Made by a program: the position numbers and the translations under genes. From positions 248,001 through 312,000 of the forward strand of contig NZ_JAJNDV010000003.1 in NCBI RefSeq assembly GCF_021043375.1: a DNA stretch of 64,000 nucleotides, in the 5' to 3' direction. A model generated the notes under the pieces. The model had not been told where the DNA came from and did not search any database. It was given only the letters and a program-made list of their open reading frames with translations. How positions within the stretch are numbered: position 1 is the stretch's first letter; each line of letters begins with the position of its first letter. The stretch is from Sphingomonas sp. IC-56. Lineage in GTDB: Bacteria; Pseudomonadota; Alphaproteobacteria; Sphingomonadales; Sphingomonadaceae. Shown here one piece after another: positions 37,862 to 46,489 of the stretch.

Positions 37862-37880
37862 ACTTATTGATAATCACTCG
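37862..37880 (+). promoter_or_regulatory. Candidate Fur-type operator upstream of feoA
   Basis: The stretch ACTTATTGATAATCACTCG contains TGATAATCA, which agrees with the core of the classical Fur box. It lies within 25 bases of the feoA ATG. Iron control of feoAB is expected from knowledge of the system; the site itself is inferred. Confidence 0.45.
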
Positions 37881-37884
37881 CAGC

Positions 37885-38157
37885 ATGAACATGGCCGCAG
37901 CGATTCCCGTGCCAGTGCGCCTCGCCCAGCTTCCCCGGATGAAGCCCGGCACCGTGTCTGATGTCGATTGGAGCCATCTTTCCGAGCCCGAGGCGCGCCG
38001 TCTGCGCGAACTGGGACTCGACGAAGGCGTCGAAGTCGAACTGCTCCACCGCGCCGGCCTGTTCGGCGGCCCCGTCGCCTGCCGCATCGGCCGCATGACG
38101 GTGGCACTGCGCCGTCACGTCGCCGCCGCGATCCACGTTTCGCCGAGCGCCGGCTGA
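37885..38157 (+). CDS. feoA: Ferrous iron transport protein A
   Basis: The 90-residue cytoplasmic SH3-like protein assists FeoB. The LSEPEARRLRELGLDEGVEVELLHRAGLFGGPV region is typical of FeoA. Two ATGs (Met-1 and Met-3) are possible; the first was chosen. It precedes feoB by 4 bases, with no feoC visible. Confidence 0.93.
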   Translation: MNMAAAIPVPVRLAQLPRMKPGTVSDVDWSHLSEPEARRLRELGLDEGVEVELLHRAGLFGGPVACRIGRMTVALRRHVAAAIHVSPSAG

Positions 38158-38161
38158 TCGC

Positions 38162-40018
38162 ATGAACCCCGCACCATTGGTGGCGCTGGTCGGCAACCCC
38201 AATGCCGGCAAGAGCGCGCTGTTCAACGCGTTGACGGGCGCGCGGCAAAAGGTCGGTAATTATCCCGGCGTCACCGTGGAGCGGCATTCGGGCCGCATGG
38301 CGCTGCCCGATGGCCGCCCGGTCGAGCTGATCGACCTTCCCGGCACGTACAGCCTCGATCCTTCCAGCCCCGACGAGCAGGTCACCCGCGACGTGCTGTT
38401 CGGCAAGCAGGCTGGCGAGCGGGTGCCCGACGCGATCGTCACCGTGGTCGATGCCTCCAACCTCGACAATCACCTCCGCTTCACGCTCCAGCTGATCGCG
38501 CTGGGCCTGCCGATCGTGGTCGCGCTCAACATGGTCGACCTGGCCGAGCGTGACGGACTGAAGCTCGATCCCGAAAAGCTCGAGCGCGAACTCGGCGTGC
38601 CCGTCGTCCCCACCGTGGCGGTGCGCCGCCGCGGCCTCGACGCGCTCAAGGACCGCATCGGCGACCTGGCCCGCGCCGCGGGCAAGGCGCGCCCGAACCC
38701 CGCCATCGAACACGACATGGTCGTGCTCCAGCGCCGCGCGCGTCAGATCGCCGCGGCCGTCACTGTGTCCGAAACCGCCGCGCGCCGCTGGACTCACCGG
38801 CTCGACGCCGTCGCGCTCCACCCCGTCTCCGGTCCGATTCTGCTGCTCGGCCTGCTGTTCGTGATGTTCCAGGCGGTGTTCGCCTGGTCCGAAGCGCCGA
38901 TCGGCTGGATCGAAAGCGGCATGGCATGGCTCGGCGGCCTGGTCGGTGACGCCCTGCCAGAGGGGCTGTTCCGCTCGATGCTGGTCGATGGCGTGATCGC
39001 CGGCGTCGGCGCGGTGATCGTCTTCCTGCCGCAGATCCTGATCCTGTTCGGCTTCATCCTGGTGCTCGAAGCCACTGGCTACATGGTCCGCGCGGCGTTC
39101 CTGATGGACCGGCTGATGGCGGGGGTGGGGCTTTCGGGCCGCGCCTTCATCCCGCTGCTGTCCTCCTTCGCCTGTGCCGTTCCCGGCATCATGGCGACGC
39201 GCACCATCTCGGATGAGAAGGACCGGCTCACCACCATCCTGATCGCCCCGATGATGACCTGTTCGGCGCGACTTCCGGTCTACACCATCATCATCGGCGC
39301 GCTGATTCCCGATCGTGCGATCGGCCCGGGCATCGGCCTTCAGGGCGTGGTGTTGTTCGCCCTCTACATCCTGGGCATCGCCGGGGCGTTCGTCGCCGCG
39401 CTGGTGCTCCGCCGCACCGTGACCAAGGGGGCGACCAGCGGCTTCATGATGGAAATGCCCAAATACCAGCTGCCGCGCCTGCGCGACATCGGCCTGGGGC
39501 TCTGGCAGCGCGCGGAAAGCTTCCTGAAACGCGCCGGCACCATCATCCTCCTGACCACCATCGTGCTGTGGGCGCTGCTCAGCTTCCCCAAGCCGCCCGA
39601 GGGGTCGAACATTTCCCCGGTCAACTATTCGGTCGCCGGCCGCATCGGCAACGCGCTCGAGACGGTGGTCGCACCGATCGGCTTCAACCGCGACATGGCG
39701 CTGGCGCTCATCCCCGCCATGGCGGCGCGCGAAGTCGCGGTCGCGGCGATCGGCACGGTCTATGCGATCGACAATCCCGACGATGCCGCAGGCGAAGAAA
39801 GCCTGCGCGAAAGCCTCCAGACGCATTGGAGCCTGCCGAGCGCACTCGCTTTCCTGATGTGGTTCGTCTTCGCCCCCCAATGCATTTCCACTATCGCAGT
39901 GACGCGGCGCGAGACGAATGGCTGGAAATGGCCGGCCTTTATGATCGGCTATCTCTTTGGAATCGCCTACATTTCTGCCGGCCTGACCTATTGGACCGCC
40001 GTGGGGCTGGGCCTCTAA
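38162..40018 (+). CDS. feoB: Ferrous iron transporter FeoB
   Basis: The 618-residue inner-membrane protein imports Fe2+. The N-terminal G-domain has G1 GNPNAGKS at residues 11-18 and the DLPGTYSL G3 region. Two Gate domains and a FeoB core of about ten helices follow. The size matches the compact alphaproteobacterial form, shorter than E. coli FeoB. Confidence 0.95.
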   Translation: MNPAPLVALVGNPNAGKSALFNALTGARQKVGNYPGVTVERHSGRMALPDGRPVELIDLPGTYSLDPSSPDEQVTRDVLFGKQAGERVPDAIVTVVDASNLDNHLRFTLQLIALGLPIVVALNMVDLAERDGLKLDPEKLERELGVPVVPTVAVRRRGLDALKDRIGDLARAAGKARPNPAIEHDMVVLQRRARQIAAAVTVSETAARRWTHRLDAVALHPVSGPILLLGLLFVMFQAVFAWSEAPIGWIESGMAWLGGLVGDALPEGLFRSMLVDGVIAGVGAVIVFLPQILILFGFILVLEATGYMVRAAFLMDRLMAGVGLSGRAFIPLLSSFACAVPGIMATRTISDEKDRLTTILIAPMMTCSARLPVYTIIIGALIPDRAIGPGIGLQGVVLFALYILGIAGAFVAALVLRRTVTKGATSGFMMEMPKYQLPRLRDIGLGLWQRAESFLKRAGTIILLTTIVLWALLSFPKPPEGSNISPVNYSVAGRIGNALETVVAPIGFNRDMALALIPAMAAREVAVAAIGTVYAIDNPDDAAGEESLRESLQTHWSLPSALAFLMWFVFAPQCISTIAVTRRETNGWKWPAFMIGYLFGIAYISAGLTYWTAVGLGL

Positions 40019-40024
40019 GTTCTT

Positions 40025-40056
40025 GATTTCGCTACGTGGACAGGCGAAATCCACGT
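40025..40056. promoter_or_regulatory. Two interleaved inverted repeats between feoB and the DUF4169 gene
   Basis: GATTTCGC (40025-40032) pairs with GCGAAATC (40044-40051), while ACGTGGA (40034-40040) pairs with TCCACGT (40050-40056). The right arms share two bases, so the two hairpins are partly exclusive or could form a pseudoknot. The site lies between convergent genes and probably takes part in transcription ending. Confidence 0.45.
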
Positions 40057-40224
40057 CTACAAGATAGTGTCCAACCCCCGCTCGGCCCTGTTCCGCTCGG
40101 CCGCCTCCTTCTGCTTCTCGGCCTTGCTCCGGCCGAACTTCGCGCGGTTCTCTTCGGCCTGCTGCTGCTTATCCACACGCGCCTTTGCCTTGCGCGCGCG
40201 GTTGAGGTTGATGATCTCTGCCAC
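40057..40224 (-). CDS. DUF4169 family protein (small, GTG start)
   Basis: A 55-residue Lys/Arg/Glu-rich protein beginning (GTG) [17 protein letters not shown]. The N-terminal sequence and the FGRSKAEKQ and [11 protein letters not shown] segments are typical of the short alphaproteobacterial DUF4169 family. It is predicted to be one charged helix; function is unknown. It is convergent with feoB and divergent from ssb, 50 bases away. Confidence 0.85.
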   Translation of the reverse strand: MAEIINLNRARKAKARVDKQQQAEENRAKFGRSKAEKQKEAAERNRAERGLDTIL

Positions 40225-40274
40225 TGCGAGTACGCCTTTCGTTCTCAGTTTACAGAATCCTCAGCGGAGTTTCC

Positions 40275-40835
40275 ATGGCGGGCAGCGTCAACAAAGTGAT
40301 CCTGGTCGGCAATCTCGGGCGCGACCCCGAAAGCCGCAGCTTCCAGAACGGCGGCAAGGTGGTCGAACTGCGCATCGCCACGTCCGAGTCCTGGAAGGAC
40401 CGCAATTCGGGCGAGCGCAAGGAAAAGACCGAATGGCACACGGTGAAGGTCTTCAACGAAGGCCTTGCCAACGTGGCCGAGCGTTATCTGCGCAAGGGCT
40501 CCAAGGTCTATATCGAAGGCGCGCTGACCACCCGTAAGTGGCAGGACCCGCAGGGCAACGACCGCTACTCGACCGAAGTCGTGTTGCAGGGCTTCAACAG
40601 CGTCCTCACCATGCTCGATGGTCCGGGCGATCGCCAGGGCGGCGGCGGCGGTGGCCGCAGCAGCGGTCCCAGCGACGACTGGGGCGGCGGCGATGACTTC
40701 GGCGGCGGCAGCGCACCGGCCCGTGGCGGCGCGGGCGGCGGCAACTTCAACAGTGGCGGCCAGCGCAGCGGCGGCGGCGGCAGCAACTTCGGCGGCGGCT
40801 TCCCCGACGATCTGGACGACGACGTTCCGTTCTGA
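40275..40835 (+). CDS. ssb: Single-stranded DNA-binding protein
   Basis: The 186-residue protein binds ssDNA in replication, repair and recombination. An OB fold covers residues 1 to about 110 ([15 protein letters not shown] at the start). A Gly-rich linker follows, and the C-terminal tip is DDDVPF, the peptide that recruits partner proteins. Length and layout are standard for alphaproteobacteria. Confidence 0.95.
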   Translation: MAGSVNKVILVGNLGRDPESRSFQNGGKVVELRIATSESWKDRNSGERKEKTEWHTVKVFNEGLANVAERYLRKGSKVYIEGALTTRKWQDPQGNDRYSTEVVLQGFNSVLTMLDGPGDRQGGGGGGRSSGPSDDWGGGDDFGGGSAPARGGAGGGNFNSGGQRSGGGGSNFGGGFPDDLDDDVPF

Positions 40836-40887
40836 TGAACCCCTAAGGCTCGCGCTCGTTGGTCCTCCTCCAACGGGAGGATCGACG

Positions 40888-41355
40888 ATGCGCTACGGCC
40901 TGATGGGACTGTTATTGCTACTCGCGGCGTGCGGCGAGGAAGGGGACGGCACCGGCAACGCCACCGTCGCGACCACCAACGATCCCACTGCGCAGAATGT
41001 CGTAGCGGCCGCCGCCGAAGGCACCCCTGCGGCGGTGACCGCGGCGATCGATTGCAACAACAAGCCGACATTCGTGCCGATCTATCGCGAGGCACAGATC
41101 ACCACCTGCGTCTCCGGCCCCGACGGCCAGCCGCGCCATGTCAGCGGCTCGATCGTCTATACCACTCACACTAGTCCGACCGATGTGCTCGCCTGGTCGC
41201 TCGACCAGGCCAAGGGGGCGGGTCTGACCGACGCGTCGGTCTATGGCGACAAGCTCACCACCGGCGTGCACCAGGGGCGCAAGCTGATGATCCTGTCCGA
41301 ACCCTATCAGGGCGCTACGCGGGTCACGGTAAACTGGAGTGGACCGGTCCAATAA
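40888..41355 (+). CDS. Putative lipoprotein, unknown function
   Basis: The protein of about 155 residues has a signal peptide with lipobox LLAAC (Cys-15). The mature part is Thr/Ala-rich at first and then forms a compact domain with two further Cys residues (CNNKPTF and TTCVSG) that may form a disulfide. I do not recognise the family. GGGAGG lies 7 bases before the ATG. It follows ssb by 52 bases. Confidence 0.78.
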   Translation: MRYGLMGLLLLLAACGEEGDGTGNATVATTNDPTAQNVVAAAAEGTPAAVTAAIDCNNKPTFVPIYREAQITTCVSGPDGQPRHVSGSIVYTTHTSPTDVLAWSLDQAKGAGLTDASVYGDKLTTGVHQGRKLMILSEPYQGATRVTVNWSGPVQ

Positions 41356-41364
41356 ATCAACCCG

Positions 41365-41444
41365 AGTTCCCCGGCGAAGGCCGGGGCCCAGTTGCGGTAA
41401 AGTCGAGAAGGCCGGCTGCCGCCCCGACTTTCGCCGGGGAACGG
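41365..41444. repeat. Palindromic intergenic repeat, family B copy 2
   Basis: The arms GTTCCCCGGCGAAGGCCGGGG and CCCGACTTTCGCCGGGGAAC are inverted. The right arm is more diverged than in the copy near 4300. It separates the lipoprotein gene from the convergent pirin gene. Confidence 0.75.
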
Positions 41445-41450
41445 TAAGGT

Positions 41451-42311
41451 TCAGCCCTTCACGATCTCCGCCGACCCAAACATCCCCGCCTGGTAATCGG
41501 CAAAGGCCTGGCGGATCTCCTCCACCGAATTCATCACGAATGGCCCATGCGACACGATCGGCTCATCGATCGGCTCGGCATGGCCGAACAGGAGCAGCGC
41601 CGGCTCCGAAGCACTGAGCGTCACCCGCTCGCCCTGTTCCAGTTCGGCCAGCGTGAACTGCGGCACCCGCACGCCCCCAACATCGAACCCGCCGCGCACG
41701 CCATACAGGAACACGTCGCGCCCGCTTAAGCCCTCAAAGGTCACGCTGCCGCCAGCCTCCAGCGCCACCCAGGTCATGAACACGCCGGTCAGCGACTCCA
41801 CCGGCCCAGTCTGGCCGCCCCAATCGCCGGACACCAGGTGCACCGTCGCGCCATCGGCGGCGATCGCGGGAATCGCATCCGCCTGCACCCCGACATAGCG
41901 CGGGCTGCACATCTTCAGCCGCGCGGGCAGGTTCACCCACAGCTGCAATATCTCCAGCTGCCCGCCGACGCGCTTGAAGTCCTCGGGCGAGATCTCGGCA
42001 TGGACCAGCCCGCGTCCCGCAGTCATCCACTGCACACCGCCCTCGCGGATGATGCTTTCGTGCCCGCCCGAATCGGTATGCGCCAGTTCGCCTTCGAGGA
42101 TGAACGTCACCGTCTCGAACCCGCGATGCGGGTGGGGCCCAAAGGGCAAGCCGCGATTGTTCGGGGGATAGACCTGCGGCCCATGGTGGTTGAGGAACAG
42201 AAACGCGCCGACATGCTCCACCGTTGGCCCGGGCACCGGGCGGCGGGTAACGAGGTCGCCGATATCGTCGCGCCGCGCCTGGTGCAGCCGCAGGATGGTC
42301 CGTTCGCTCAC
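41451..42311 (-). CDS. Pirin family protein
   Basis: The 286-residue bicupin protein carries the pirin metal-binding segment (PFGPHPHRGFETVTFILEGELAH) and an AGRGLVHAE motif. Bacterial pirins include quercetin dioxygenases and regulators of metabolic enzymes, so the role here is open. Its ATG overlaps the metW stop codon by four bases, so it is likely cotranscribed with metW. Confidence 0.9.
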   Translation of the reverse strand: MSERTILRLHQARRDDIGDLVTRRPVPGPTVEHVGAFLFLNHHGPQVYPPNNRGLPFGPHPHRGFETVTFILEGELAHTDSGGHESIIREGGVQWMTAGRGLVHAEISPEDFKRVGGQLEILQLWVNLPARLKMCSPRYVGVQADAIPAIAADGATVHLVSGDWGGQTGPVESLTGVFMTWVALEAGGSVTFEGLSGRDVFLYGVRGGFDVGGVRVPQFTLAELEQGERVTLSASEPALLLFGHAEPIDEPIVSHGPFVMNSVEEIRQAFADYQAGMFGSAEIVKG

Positions 42312-42901
42312 ACCGCTCTCCTCAACAGGAACACCGCATGTTCGGCGAACAGGTTCGCCATCGCCGATCCGGTGCGCTGGTCACCCGAGAGGAACCAGCA
42401 ACCCTCGACCACGATCCCGCGGCCATTCACGAATGCGCGGAAATCGTCGACCGTGACATGGTGGATATTGGGCGTGGCATACCACTCGATCGGCAGCAGC
42501 CGCGTGACCGGCATGCGTCCGCCCAGCAGCAGCGATGCCCGGACCCGCCAATGCGCGAAATTGGGAAAGGACACGAACGCCCGCCGTCCGATCCGCAGCA
42601 GTTGGTCCAGCACCCAATCGGGCCGCCGCGTGGTCTGCAACGTCTGGCTGAGGATCGCATAGTCGAAGCTGTTGTCGGGATAGTCGGCCAGATCTACATC
42701 GGCATCGCCCTGGATGACCGACAGCCCGCGCCCCATCGCGGCGGCGACATCGGAGGGGTCTAGCTCCAACCCCCGCGCATCGCAGCCATGCCGGTCCCGC
42801 AGCGCCGCCATCAGCGCGCCATCGCCGCAACCGACATCCAGCACCCGGCTGCGTGGCTGCACATTGGCGGCGATGATGGAAAGGTCGGGGCGCAGGGTCA
42901 T
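42308..42901 (-). CDS. metW: Methionine biosynthesis protein MetW
   Basis: The 197-residue protein has an SAM-dependent methyltransferase fold (VLDVGCGDGALM, residues 20-31) and the typical MetW segments SQTLQTTRRPDWVL and SFPNFAHWRVR. In proteobacteria MetW partners with MetX for homoserine acylation. Here a 247-base repeat-bearing gap separates the two, which is unusual because metX and metW are often adjacent. Confidence 0.92.
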   Translation of the reverse strand: MTLRPDLSIIAANVQPRSRVLDVGCGDGALMAALRDRHGCDARGLELDPSDVAAAMGRGLSVIQGDADVDLADYPDNSFDYAILSQTLQTTRRPDWVLDQLLRIGRRAFVSFPNFAHWRVRASLLLGGRMPVTRLLPIEWYATPNIHHVTVDDFRAFVNGRGIVVEGCWFLSGDQRTGSAMANLFAEHAVFLLRRAV

Positions 42902-42924
42902 TGCTGTGCTTCTTTTGGTTCACG

Positions 42925-43141
42925 CCAAGGCGCGGAGGCGCGGAGAAGAAGAGGTTCGCGCAGAGGCGCAGAGGCGCGGAGAAGGGCAGTCGCCGCGATA
43001 GCGGCAGGAAGCTCCCCCCGCATGTCGCTACAGCACGCGCTTGGTTGGTCTCCCGCTCTCAGCCGCCGGGCAAACTCTCTGCGCCTCTGCGCCTCTGCGC
43101 GAACCTCTAACCTTCTCTTCGTGCCTTCGCGCCTTCGCGTG
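42925..43141. repeat. Inverted-repeat element between metX and metW
   Basis: Two arms of about 60 bases, rich in CGCAGAGGCGCAGAGGCG-type units, lie in inverted orientation (left about 42923-42982, right about 43076-43140) around a core of about 95 bases. The arms match with a few mismatches and one small gap. No coding potential is convincing. The structure suggests a stem-loop or MITE-like element. Confidence 0.75.
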
Positions 43142-43148
43142 CCGATCA

Positions 43149-44267
43149 TCATCGTGCCCCGGCGCCCAAGAACCCAGAGATCACCCGATCCAGCTCCGGG
43201 CTTTCCAATAGGAAGGCGTCGTGCCCAAATGGCGAAGACAGTTCCACGAAGCTCGCCGGCGCGCCCGCGGCGTTCAGCGCATGCACGATCGTCCGCGACT
43301 CGCTGGTCGGGTACAGCCAGTCGGTGTCGAAGCTCACTAGGCAAAAGCGCGTGTCGCCGCGAAAGGCATTGGCCAGCACCCCGCCATGCTCCTCGGCCAA
43401 ATCGAAATAATCGAGCGCCCGGGTGATGTAGAGATACGAGTTCGCGTCGAACCGGTCGACAAAGCTCAACCCCTGATGCCGCAGATAGCTTTCCACCTGG
43501 AAATCCGCGTCGAACCCAAAGGTCTTGGCCTCACGCGCCTGCAGCCGCCGCCCGAACTTCGCGGTCAGCCCCGCTTCCGACAAATAGGTGATGTGCGCGG
43601 CCATCCGCGCCACGGCCAGCCCCGAAGCCGGCGGATCGTTGTCGGCGTAATAATCCCCGCCGCGCCAGCGATGATCGGCCATGATCGCCTGTCGCCCGAC
43701 TTCGTGAAAGGCGATGTTCTGCGCCGAATGCCGCGCCGCGCTGGCGATCACCACCGCCGCCGCCACGCGCTCGGGAAAGGTCGCCGCCCAGCTGAGCGCC
43801 TGCATGCCACCCATCGATCCGCCCACCACCGCAAACAGCTTAGCGACGCCGAGATGATCGAGCAGCATCGCCTGCGCCCGCACCATGTCGCTGATGGTGA
43901 TCACCGGAAACGCCATTGCCCAGGGCTTGCCCGTCGCCGGATTGATGCTGGCCGGCCCCGACGAGCCGAGACAGCTGCCCAGCACATTGGCGCACACCAC
44001 GAAATAGCGGTCGGTGTCGATCGGCTTGCCCGGTCCCACCATTCGCGTCCACCAGCCAGGCTTGCCGGTCATCGGGTGGTTGGAGGCCAAGTGATGGTCC
44101 CCGGTCAGCGCATGGCACACCAGAATCGCGTTGCCACCGTCGGCGGCAAGCGTGCCATAGGTCTCATACGCGATGTCGACCGGCGACAGCAGCACGCCGC
44201 CATCCAGCCGGAGCGGCCCCGGCAGCGTAACCGAGCGGCTGAGGCCGAAACGGGCATCCTCTGACAT
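43149..44267 (-). CDS. metX: Homoserine O-acetyltransferase MetX
   Basis: The 372-residue alpha/beta-hydrolase acylates homoserine in methionine synthesis. The nucleophile is Ser-151 in GGSMGG, with a late catalytic Asp/His (FGHDAFL). Whether it uses acetyl-CoA or succinyl-CoA cannot be told safely. A 19-base quasi-palindrome covers the bases just before the ATG. Confidence 0.93.
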   Translation of the reverse strand: MSEDARFGLSRSVTLPGPLRLDGGVLLSPVDIAYETYGTLAADGGNAILVCHALTGDHHLASNHPMTGKPGWWTRMVGPGKPIDTDRYFVVCANVLGSCLGSSGPASINPATGKPWAMAFPVITISDMVRAQAMLLDHLGVAKLFAVVGGSMGGMQALSWAATFPERVAAAVVIASAARHSAQNIAFHEVGRQAIMADHRWRGGDYYADNDPPASGLAVARMAAHITYLSEAGLTAKFGRRLQAREAKTFGFDADFQVESYLRHQGLSFVDRFDANSYLYITRALDYFDLAEEHGGVLANAFRGDTRFCLVSFDTDWLYPTSESRTIVHALNAAGAPASFVELSSPFGHDAFLLESPELDRVISGFLGAGAR

Positions 44268-44346
44268 TCCCTTGCGTTACGCAGGGGAGGCCCCGGGTTC
44301 AAGCTGCGCTTGCCAAGCCCTTGTCCTTGGGCCAATCCGCGGCCCC

Positions 44347-45441
44347 ATGAACGCTCCCGTCGCCAAGCCCTGGGTCATGGACATCGCCCCCTATATCCCG
44401 GGGCGCGCCACCACCGATGACGGCCGCAAGGTCGCCAAGCTCTCCTCCAACGAGAATCCGTTCGGCACGCCCGAAGTCGCGCGCCGCGCCTATGCCATGG
44501 CCGCCGCGGAGCTCGAGCGTTATCCCGACGCCAGCGCAGCCGATCTGCGCGGCGCAATCAGCGCGCACTACGGGATCGAGGCCGACCGCATCGTCTATGG
44601 CACCGGCTCGGACGAAGTGCTGCACCTGGCCGCCGGATCGTTCGCAGGCCTGGGCGATGAGATCATCTATGTCCGCTACGGCTTTGCGGTCTACGACATC
44701 GCTGCCCGCCGCGTCGGCGCCACGCCCGTGGTCGCGCCCGACAAGGATTACGCGACCGATGTCGACGCCATTCTTGCGGCAGTGACCGACAAGACCCGCG
44801 TCGTCTTCGTGGCAAACCCGAACAACCCTACCGGCACCTACACGTCGCGCGAAGAGATCGCTCGCCTCCACGCCGGGCTCCCGGCCCATGTCCTGCTGGT
44901 GCTCGACCAGGCTTATACCGAGTATCTCGATCCCGAGGACGACGATGGCGGCCTCGAACTCGCCCGCACGCAGACCAACGTGCTGGTCACCCGAACCTTT
45001 TCTAAGATCTTCGGCCTGGCGTCCGAGCGGGTCGGCTGGGGCTATGGCCATCCCGACCTGATCGCGGCGATGCACCGTATCCGCGCGCCCTTCGCCTTCG
45101 GCATCGGCGCCGGCCGCGCCGCAATTGCCGCACTCGGCGACTCGGCCTTCATCGAGCGCAGCCGCAGCCACAACAAGCAGTGGCGCGGCTGGTTCGCGCA
45201 GCAGGTCGACGCGATGGGCAACAAGGGCCTGCGCGCCGTCCCGTCCAAGGCGAACTTCCAGCTCGTCCTGTTCGAAGGGGATGTGACCGCCGAGCAGGCG
45301 TACAAGGCGTTGATGGAGGCCGGCTACATCGTCCGCTGGCTGCCGGGCCAGGGCCTCGCCCATGGCCTGCGAATCACCATCGGCACCGAGCAGGAGATGC
45401 GCGGCGTGGTCGAGGCGCTGCGCACGCTGGTCGGCGCCTGA
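44347..45441 (+). CDS. hisC: Histidinol-phosphate aminotransferase
   Basis: This PLP enzyme of 364 residues acts in histidine synthesis, and in alphaproteobacteria may also transaminate aromatic amino-acid precursors. The PLP lysine is likely Lys-220 in TFSKIFGLASERVGWG, and ANPNNPTGTY is present. It overlaps tyrA by one base (TGATG), so an aromatic amino-acid role is supported by context. Divergent from metX. Confidence 0.92.
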   Translation: MNAPVAKPWVMDIAPYIPGRATTDDGRKVAKLSSNENPFGTPEVARRAYAMAAAELERYPDASAADLRGAISAHYGIEADRIVYGTGSDEVLHLAAGSFAGLGDEIIYVRYGFAVYDIAARRVGATPVVAPDKDYATDVDAILAAVTDKTRVVFVANPNNPTGTYTSREEIARLHAGLPAHVLLVLDQAYTEYLDPEDDDGGLELARTQTNVLVTRTFSKIFGLASERVGWGYGHPDLIAAMHRIRAPFAFGIGAGRAAIAALGDSAFIERSRSHNKQWRGWFAQQVDAMGNKGLRAVPSKANFQLVLFEGDVTAEQAYKALMEAGYIVRWLPGQGLAHGLRITIGTEQEMRGVVEALRTLVGA

Positions 45442-46349
45442 TGCTCCCCTTCGCGCGCGTGAGCGTGATCGGGCTCGGCCTGATCGGCTCGTCCATCACG
45501 CGCGCGGTGCGGCAGCACATGCCGAGCGTCCGCCTGACCGGCCATGACGCCGATCCGCAGGTGCGCGAAACCGCGCTCCGGCTTCAGTTGTGCGACGACG
45601 TTGCCGACACACCCGGCGCGGCGGTGATCGACGCCGATCTCGTCATCCTGTGCGTGCCGGTCGGCGCGATGGGACAGGTGGCCGGCGAGATCGCCGACGA
45701 TTTGCCCGCCGACGCGGTGCTGAGCGATGTCGGCTCGTCCAAGGAAAGCGTCCTCGCCGCGGTGCGTGAGGCAGCCCCGCATGCGCTGTTCGTCCCTGCC
45801 CACCCGGTCGCGGGTACCGAGAATAGCGGCCCCGAAGCCGGCTTCGCGACGCTGTTCCAGCATCGCTGGTGCATCGTCACCCCGCCCGAGGGCGCCGATG
45901 CCCTCGCCACCGAACGCGTCTGCGAATTTTGGCGCCGCCTGGGCGCTATGGTCGAGACCATGGAGCCCGCGCATCACGACCGCGTGCTCGCGGTCACCAG
46001 CCACCTGCCGCACCTGATCGCCTATACCATCGTCGGCACCGCGTCGGACCTCGAGGAAGTCACCGCCTCGGAAGTGATCAAGTACAGCGCCGGCGGCTTC
46101 CGCGACTTCACCCGCATCGCCGCGTCGGACCCGACCATGTGGCGCGACGTGTTCCTGTCTAACCGCGAAGCCGTGCTCGACATGCTCCAGCGCTTCACCG
46201 AGGACCTGACCAGCCTCCAGCGCGCGATCCGCTGGGGCAAAGGCGACGAGCTGTTCGACCTGTTCACCCGCACCCGCGCCGTCCGCCGCTCGATCATCGA
46301 CCAGGGCCAGGACGACGCCCGCCCCGACTTTGGCCGCTCGCACGACTAG
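45441..46349 (+). CDS. tyrA: Prephenate/arogenate dehydrogenase
   Basis: The 302-residue enzyme oxidatively decarboxylates prephenate or arogenate for tyrosine synthesis. The NAD(P)-binding GLGLIGSS is at residues 11-18, and the HPVAGTENSGPEAG and SHLPHLIAY segments fit the family. The ATG overlaps the hisC stop codon. Substrate preference between prephenate and arogenate cannot be told from sequence alone. Confidence 0.92.
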   Translation: MLPFARVSVIGLGLIGSSITRAVRQHMPSVRLTGHDADPQVRETALRLQLCDDVADTPGAAVIDADLVILCVPVGAMGQVAGEIADDLPADAVLSDVGSSKESVLAAVREAAPHALFVPAHPVAGTENSGPEAGFATLFQHRWCIVTPPEGADALATERVCEFWRRLGAMVETMEPAHHDRVLAVTSHLPHLIAYTIVGTASDLEEVTASEVIKYSAGGFRDFTRIAASDPTMWRDVFLSNREAVLDMLQRFTEDLTSLQRAIRWGKGDELFDLFTRTRAVRRSIIDQGQDDARPDFGRSHD

Positions 46350-46354
46350 CTTGA

Positions 46355-46489
46355 GGTCCTCCCCCGGAGGGGGAGGTGGCGCGCGAAGCGCGACGGAGGG
46401 GTACTCTCCACGAGCGATGCCGCTTGGGGCGAACTACCCCTCCACCGCGCAAGCACGGTCCCCCTCCCCCTCCGGGGGAGGATTGTTGA
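46355..46489. repeat. Palindromic repeat, family C copy 3, overlapping the plsC 3' end
   Basis: The arms GTCCTCCCCCGGAGGGGGAGG and its inverted partner enclose a core with the GGAGGGGTA / TACCCCTCC dyad. Its right arm forms the last codons of the acyltransferase gene on the minus strand, so this copy is partly coding. Confidence 0.85.

Noticed and set aside
37874..40054. 726-codon minus-strand open frame antisense to feoAB
   Set aside because: feoA and feoB are unmistakable on the plus strand. The antisense frame is His/Asp/Arg-rich shadow.
44268..44346. Possible SAM-II or SAM/SAH riboswitch before metX
   Set aside because: The gap is too short, and the conserved pseudoknot core with GCTAAAG-type sequence is absent. 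Only a hairpin over the ribosome-binding site is seen.
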